A stretch of 64,000 nt of DNA. Source: Paragordius varius. Lineage: Eukaryota > Nematomorpha. The position numbers and the translations under genes are program-made. The notes beneath the pieces were generated by a model. That model was not told where the DNA came from and made no database searches. It worked only from the letters and a program-made list of their open reading frames with translations. Position 1 is the stretch's first letter; every line of letters begins with the position of its first letter. The DNA lies in contig OZ176051.1 in the NCBI GenBank assembly GCA_964247055.1, positions 13,020,001 to 13,084,000 of the forward strand. Reading direction: 5' to 3'. Below are positions 52,801-61,800 of the stretch, one piece after another.

Positions 52801-55800
52801 CGCCATCCGGTCAAACAACTCCATCTGGTCAAACAACTCCTTCAGGTCAAACTACACCATCAGGAGTGACCACACCATCGGGTGAAACTACACCCTCTGG
52901 TCAAACAACGCCGTCTGGTGAAACGACTCCTTCAGGTGCAACTACACCTTCCGGTCAAACAACGCCATCAGGTCAAACCACTCCTTCAGGTCAAACTACA
53001 CCATCTGGTCAAACCACTCCATCAGGTGCTACTACGCCCTCTGGTCAAACAACTCCATCAGGTGCTACTACACCTTCCGGTCAAACAACTCCATCCGGTC
53101 AAACAACTCCTTCAGGTCAAACTACACCATCTGGTCAAACCACTCCATCAGGTGCTACAACGCCTTCAGGAGAAACAACGCCATCCGGTCAAACAACTCC
53201 ATCTGGTCAAACAACTCCTTCAGGTCAAACTACACCATCAGGAGTGACCACACCATCGGGTGAAACTACACCCTCTGGTCAAACAACGCCGTCTGGTGAA
53301 ACGACTCCTTCAGGTGCAACTACACCTTCCGGTCAAACAACGCCATCCGGTCAAACCACTCCTTCAGGTCAAACTACACCATCTGGTCAAACCACTCCAT
53401 CAGGTGCTACTACGCCCTCTGGTCAAACAACTCCATCAGCTGCTACTACACCTTCCGGTCAAACAACTCCATCCGGTCAAACAACTCCTTCAGGTCAAAC
53501 TACACCATCTGGTCAAACCACTCCATCAGGTGCTACAACGCCTTCAGGAGAAACAACGCCATCCGGTCAAACAACTCCATCTGGTCAAACAACTCCTTCA
53601 GGTCAAACTACACCATCAGGAGTGACCACGCCATCGGGTGAAACCACTCCATCAGGTGCTACTACGCCTTCTGGTCAAACAACTCCATCAGGTGCTACTA
53701 CGCCTTCAGGTCAAACAACACCATCTGGTCAAACCACTCCATCAGGTGCTACTACGCCTTCTGGGGAAACAACGCCATCCGGTCAAACAACTCCATCTGG
53801 TCAAACAACTCCCTCAGGTCAAACTACACCATCTGGTGTAACCACTCCATCAGGTGCAACTACACCTTCCGGTCAAACAACTCCATCTGGTCAAACAACT
53901 CCCTCAGGTCAAACTACACCATCTGGTGTAACCACTCCATCAGGTGCAACTACACCTTCCGGTCAAACAACTCCATCTGGTGAAACAACTCCTTCAGGAC
54001 AAACCACTCCATCTGGCCAAACTACACCTTCTGGTGAAACCACTCCATCTGGTCAAACAACGCCCTCTGGTCAAACGACTCCATCAGGTGAAACTACTCC
54101 ATCTGGTGTGACTACACCATCTGGTCAAACAACTCCTTCAGGACAAACCACTCCATCTGGTGTTACAACGCCATCCGGTCAAACAACTCCATCTGGTCAA
54201 ACAACTCCCTCAGGGCAAACTACACCATCTGGTGTAACCACTCCATCAGGTGCAACTACACCTTCCGGTCAAACAACTCCATCTGGTGAAACAACTCCTT
54301 CAGGACAAACTACACCATCCGGAGCTACCACGCCATCGGGTGCAACTACACCTTCCGGTCAAACAACACCATCTGGTCAAACGACTCCTTCAGGTCAAAC
54401 CACACCATCTGGCCAAACTACACCTTCTGGTGTAACCACTCCATCTGGTCAAACAACGCCCTCCGGTCAAACGACTCCATCAGGTGAAACTACTCCATCT
54501 GGTGTAACTACACCATCTGGTCAAACAACTCCTTCAGGACAAACCACTCCATCTGGTGTTACAACGCCTTCCGGAGCTACCACGCCATCCGGTGAAACTA
54601 CGCCTTCTGGACAAACCACTCCATCAGGTGCTACTACACCTTCCGGTCAAACTACCCCATCTGGTGCAACAACACCATCTGGTGAAACAACGCCCTCCGG
54701 TCAAACCACTCCATCAGGTGTAACGACGCCATCCGGACAAACAACTACTTGTCCGCCAAGTATTAAAAATATTTTTATAAAATTTTAGCCATTGATATAT
54801 GTGAATTGGTGACGGAAAACGGTAATTACAGTTTGAGTGACTTAGTTGGGTGCACGTCTCCCTCTTGCAAGTATATTTACCTTTCTAAAAATTTATTAGG
54901 GATGATATTTATTTGGAACGCGATGGCGACAAAATTATATGGCCAATTGACAATCAAGACATCTTTGGTGTATTTAATCCATCTGACGAAGACCAAGAAG
55001 AATTATATCAAACTCTCACCATTCTTTTCTACCTTAAAACAAAATTCAATCTAACATTTATTGCGGATAGCAATGTAAGTCATATTACACAAACATTTAT
55101 AAATATGAAATGTAAAACGTCCAATATATATGACATAATTTTTTTGAATATTTAGCTTGTATTGGTAACAAAACCTAACATCACGGATTACAATGAAATA
55201 GCAATTTGCAGTCTTTTCATTGAAAAGGATATCTATTCTGATTGCCTGTACCCACAAGATATTGAAGATAAGGAAATAGTATATAATATATGTTAACATT
55301 GTATAGAAACAAATCGAACAATTACAAAATGGAATCAAAATTACGACTAATGACGGCAATGAAAAAATTATCGAAAATGCTTTTGTCATTCGCGCTAACA
55401 AAGATGTTTTCGAAGTTTCTGGGGACAAACACAAGCTCAATATTGTCTTGATTGACTGTGCAAGTAAGATTCATAATGAAATATCGAAAAATATTGTTAT
55501 CAGTAAATAGTTGTTTCATGCATTTATATTTGTTTTTCATATTAATACAGATGTAACGACAACAGGTATTTCTTGATTTTATTAATTTTTTAGTTGTGAC
55601 GCCAACGACGACAGGATCACCTTTCAATACAACAACAACGGCTTCAACACCTATAACCACACCATCGGGACAAACAACTCCCTCTGGTCAAACGACTCCA
55701 TCAGGTGAAACAACTCCATCTGGTGTAACTACACCATCTGGTGTTACAACGCCTTCAGGGGAAACCACGCCCTCTGGAGCAACAACCCCATCTGGTCAAA

Positions 55801-58800
55801 CAACTCCTTCCGGCTTAACGACACCTTCTGGTGCAACGACTCCATCTGGTGTTACAACGCCTTCAGGAGCTACCACGCCATCTGGACAAACAACTCCATC
55901 AGGACAAACTACACCATCAGGAGCTACAACGCCATCAGGTGAAACTACACCTTCTGGACAAACAACTCCTTCCGGTCAAACCACTCCATCAGGTGCTACA
56001 ACGCCTTCAGGAGAAACAACGCCATCCGGGCAAACAACTCCATCTGGTCAAACAACTCCTTCAGGTCAAACTACACCATCAGGAGTGACCACACCATCGG
56101 GTGAAACTACACCCTCTGGTCAAACAACGCCGTCTGGTGAAACGACTCCATCAGGTGTAACTACACCTTCCGGTCAAACAACGCCATCAGGTCAAACCAC
56201 TCCTTCAGGTCAAACTACACCATCTGGTCAAACCACTCCATCAGGTGCTACTACGCCCTCTGGTCAAACAACTCCATCAGGTGCTACTACACCTTCCGGT
56301 CAAACAACGCCATCCGGTCAAACAACTCCATCCGGTCAAACCACTCCTTCAGGTCAAACCACTCCTTCAGGTCAAACCACTCCATCAGGTGCCACAACGC
56401 CTTCAGGAGAAACAACGCCATCCGGTCAAACAACTCCATCTGGTCAAACAACTCCTTCAGGTCAAACTACACCATCAGGAGTGACCACACCATCGGGTGA
56501 AACTACACCCTCTGGTCAAACAACGCCGTCTGGTGAAACGACTCCTTCAGGTGCAACTACACCTTCCGGTCAAACAACGCCATCAGGTCAAACCACTCCT
56601 TCAGGTCAAACTACACCATCTGGTCAAACCACTCCATCAGGTGCTACTACGCCCTCTGGTCAAACAACTCCATCAGGTGCTACTACACCTTCCGGTCAAA
56701 CAACTCCATCCGGTCAAACAACTCCTTCAGGTCAAACTACACCATCTGGTCAAACCACTCCATCAGGTGCTACAACGCCTTCAGGAGAAACAACGCCATC
56801 CGGTCAAACAACTCCATCTGGTCAAACAACTCCTTCAGGTCAAACTACACCATCAGGAGTGACCACACCAACGGGTGAAACTACACCCTCTGGTCAAACA
56901 ACGCCGTCTGGTGAAACGACTCCTTCAGGTGCAACTACACCTTCCGGTCAAACAACGCCATCCGGTCAAACCACTCCTTCAGGTCAAACTACACCATCTG
57001 GTCAAACCACTCCATCAGGTGCTACTACGCCCTCTGGTCAAACAACTCCATCAGCTGCTACTACACCTTCCGGTCAAACAACTCCATCCGGTCAAACAAC
57101 TCCTTCAGGTCAAACTACACCATCTGGTCAAACCACTCCATCAGGTGCTACAACGCCTTCAGGAGAAACAACGCCATCCGGTCAAACAACTCCATCTGGT
57201 CAAACAACTCCTTCAGGTCAAACTACACCATCAGGAGTGACCACGCCATCGGGTGAAACCACTCCATCAGGTGCTACTACGCCTTCTGGTCAAACAACTC
57301 CATCAGGTGCTACTACGCCTTCAGGTCAAACAACACCATCTGGTCAAACCACTCCATCAGGTGCTACTACGCCTTCTGGGGAAACAACGCCATCCGGTCA
57401 AACAACTCCATCTGGTCAAACAACTCCCTCAGGTCAAACTACACCATCTGGTGTAACCACTCCATCAGGTGCAACTACACCTTCCGGTCAAACAACTCCA
57501 TCTGGTCAAACAACTCCCTCAGGTCAAACTACACCATCTGGTGTAACCACTCCATCAGGTGCAACTACACCTTCCGGTCAAACAACTCCATCTGGTGAAA
57601 CAACTCCTTCAGGACAAACCACTCCATCTGGCCAAACTACACCTTCTGGTGAAACCACTCCATCTGGTCAAACAACGCCCTCTGGTCAAACGACTCCATC
57701 AGGTGAAACTACTCCATCTGGTGTGACTACACCATCTGGTCAAACAACTCCTTCAGGACAAACCACTCCATCTGGTGTTACAACGCCATCCGGTCAAACA
57801 ACTCCATCTGGTCAAACAACTCCCTCAGGGCAAACTACACCATCTGGTGTAACCACTCCATCAGGTGCAACTACACCTTCCGGTCAAACAACTCCATCTG
57901 GTGAAACAACTCCTTCAGGACAAACTACACCATCCGGAGCTACCACGCCATCGGGTGCAACTACACCTTCCGGTCAAACAACACCATCTGGTCAAACGAC
58001 TCCTTCAGGTCAAACCACACCATCTGGCCAAACTACACCTTCTGGTGTAACCACTCCATCTGGTCAAACAACGCCCTCCGGTCAAACGACTCCATCAGGT
58101 GAAACTACTCCATCTGGTGTAACTACACCATCTGGTCAAACAACTCCTTCAGGACAAACCACTCCATCTGGTGTTACAACGCCTTCCGGAGCTACCACGC
58201 CATCCGGTGAAACTACGCCTTCTGGACAAACCACTCCATCAGGTGCTACTACACCTTCCGGTCAAACTACCCCATCTGGTGCAACAACACCATCTGGTGA
58301 AACAACGCCCTCCGGTCAAACCACTCCCTCAGGTGTAACGACGCCATCCGGACAAACAACTACTTGTCCGCCAAGTATTAAAAATATTTTTATAAAATTT
58401 TAGCCATTGATATATGTGAATTGGTGACGGAAAACGGTAATTACAGTTTGAGTGACTTAGTTGGGTGCACGTCTCCCTCTTGCAAGTATATTTACCTTTC
58501 TAAAAATTTATTAGGGATGATATTTATTTGGAACGCGATGGCGACAAAATTATATGGCCAATTGACAATCAAGACATCTTTGGTGTATTTAATCCATCTG
58601 ACGAAGACCAAGAAGAATTATATCAAACTCTCACCATTCTTTTCTACCTTAAAACAAAATTCAATCTTACATTTATTGCGGATAGCAATGTAAGTCATAT
58701 TACACAAACATTTATAAATATGAAATGTAAAACGTCCAATATATATGACATAATTTTTTTGAATATTTAGCTTGTATTGGTAACAAAACCAAACATCACG

Positions 58801-61800
58801 GATTACAATGAAATAGCAATTTGCAGTCTTTTCATTGAAAAGGATATCTATTCTGATTGCCTGTACCCACAAGATATTGAAGATAAGGAAATAGTATATA
58901 ATATATGTTAACATTGTATAGAAACAAATCGAACAATTACAAAATGGAATCAAAATTACGACTAATGACGGCAATGAAAAAATTATCGAAAATGCTTTTG
59001 TCATTCGCGCTAACAAAGATGTTTTCGAAGTTTCTGGGGACAAACACAAGCTCAATATTGTGTTGATTGACTGTGCAAGTAAGATTCATAATGAAATATC
59101 GAAAAATATTGTTATCAGTAAATAGTTGTTTCATGCATTTATATTTGTTTTTCATATTAATACAGATGTAACGACAACAGGTATTTCTTGATTTTATTAA
59201 TTTTTTAGTTGTGACGCCAACGACGACAGGATCACCTTTCAATACAACAACAACGGCTTCAACACCTATAACCACACCATCGGGACAAACAACTCCCTCT
59301 GGTCAAACGACTCCATCAGGTGAAACAACTCCATCTGATGTAACTACACCATCTGGTGTTACAACGCCTTCAGGGGAAACCACGCCCTCTGGAGCAACAA
59401 CCCCATCTGGTCAAACAACTCCTTCCGGCTTAACGACACCTTCTGGTGCAACGACTCCATCTGGTGTTACAACGCCTTCAGGAGCTACCACGCCATCTGG
59501 ACAAACAACTCCATCAGGACAAACAACACCATCAGGAGCTACAACGCCATCAGGTGAAACTACACCTTCTGGACAAACAACTCCTTCCGGTCAAACCACT
59601 CCATCAGGTGCTACAACGCCTTCAGGAGAAACAACGCCATCCGGGCAAACAACTCCATCTGGTCAAACAACTCCTTCAGGTCAAACTACACCATCAGGAG
59701 TGACCACACCATCGGGTGAAACTACACCCTCTGGTCAAACAACGCCGTCTGGTGAAACGACTCCTTCAGGTGCAACTACACCTTCCGGTCAAACAACGCC
59801 ATCCGGTCAAACCACTCCTTCAGGTCAAACTACACCATCTGGTCAAACCACTCCATCAGGTGCTACTACGCCATCTGGTCAAACAACTCCATCAGGTGCT
59901 ACTACACCTTCCGGTCAAACAACTCCATCCGGTCAAACAACTCCTTCAGGTCAAACTACACCATCTGGTCAAACCACTCCATCAGGTGCTACAACGCCTT
60001 CAGGAGAAACAACGCCATCCGGTCAAACAACTCCATCTGGTCAAACAACTCCTTCAGGTCAAACTACACCATCAGGAGTGACCACACCATCGGGTGAAAC
60101 TACACCGTCTGGTCAAACAACGCCGTCTGGTGAAACGACTCCTTCAGGTGCAACTACACCTTCCGGTCAAACAACGCCATCCGGTCAAACCACTCCTTCA
60201 GGTCAAACTACACCATCTGCTCAAACCACTCCATCAGGTGCTACTACGCCCTCTGGTCAAACAACTCCATCAGGTGCTACTACACCTTCCGGTCAAACAA
60301 CTCCATCCGGTCAAACAACTCCTTCAGGTCAAACTACACCATCTGGTCAAACCACTCCATCAGGTGCTACAACGCCTTCAGGAGAAACAACGCCATCCGG
60401 TCAAACAACTCCATCTGGTCAAACAACTCCTTCAGGTCAAACTACACCATCAGGAGTGACCACGCCATCGGGTGAAACCACTCCATCAGGTGCTACTACG
60501 CCTTCTGGTCAAACAACTCCATCAGGTGCTACTACACCTTCCGGTCAAACAACTCCATCTGGTCAAACAACTCCCTCAGGTCAAACTACACCATCTGGTG
60601 TAACCACTCCATCAGGTGCAACTACACCTTCCGGTCAAACAACTCCATCTGGTCAAACAACTCCCTCAGGTCAAACTACACCATCTGGTGTAACCACTCC
60701 ATCAGGTGCAACTACACCTTCCGGTCAAACAACTCCATCTGGTGAAACAACTCCTTCAGGACAAACCACTCCATCTGGCCAAACTACACCTTCTGGTGAA
60801 ACCACTCCATCTGGTCAAACAACGCCCTCTGGTCAAACGACTCCATCAGGTGAAACTACTCCATCTGGTGTGACTACACCATCTGGTCAAACAACTCCTT
60901 CAGGACAAACCACTCCATCTGGTGTTACAACGCCATCCAGTCAAACAACTCCCTCAGGGCAAACTACACCATCTGGTGTAACCACTCCATCAGGTGCAAC
61001 TACACCTTCCGGTCAAACAACTCCATCTGGTGAAACAACTCCTTCAGGACAAACTACACCATCCGGAGCTACCACGCCATCGGGTGCAACTACACCTTCC
61101 GGTCAAACAACACCATCTGGTCAAACGACTCCTTCAGGTCAAACCACACCATCTGGCCAAACTACACCTTCTGGTGTAACCACTCCATCTGGTCAAACAA
61201 CGCCCTCCGGTCAAACGACTCCATCAGGTGAAACTACTTCATCTGGTGTAACTACACCATCTGGTCAAACAACTCCTTCAGGACAAACCACTCCATCTGG
61301 TGTTACAACGCCTTCCGGAGCTACCACGCCATCCGGTGAAACTACGCCTTCTGGACAAACCACTCCATCAGGTGCTACTACACCTTCCGGTCAAACTACC
61401 CCATCTGGTGCAACAACACCATCTGGTGAAACAACGCCCTCCGGTCAAACCACTCCATCAGGTGTAACGACGCCATCCGGACAAACAACTACTTGTCCGC
61501 CAAGTATTAAAAATTTTTTTATAAAATTTTAGCCATTGATATATGTGAATTGGTGACGGAAAACGGTAATTACAGTTTGAGTGACTTAGTTGGGTGCACG
61601 TCTCCCTCTTGCAAGTATATTTACCTTTCTAAAAATTTATTAGGGATGATATTTATTTGGAACGCGATGGCGACAAAATTATATGGCCAATTGACAATCA
61701 AGACATCTTTGGTGTATTTAATCCATCTGACGAAGACCAAGAAGAATTATATCAAACTCTCACCATTCTTTTCTACCTTAAAACAAAATTCAATCTAACA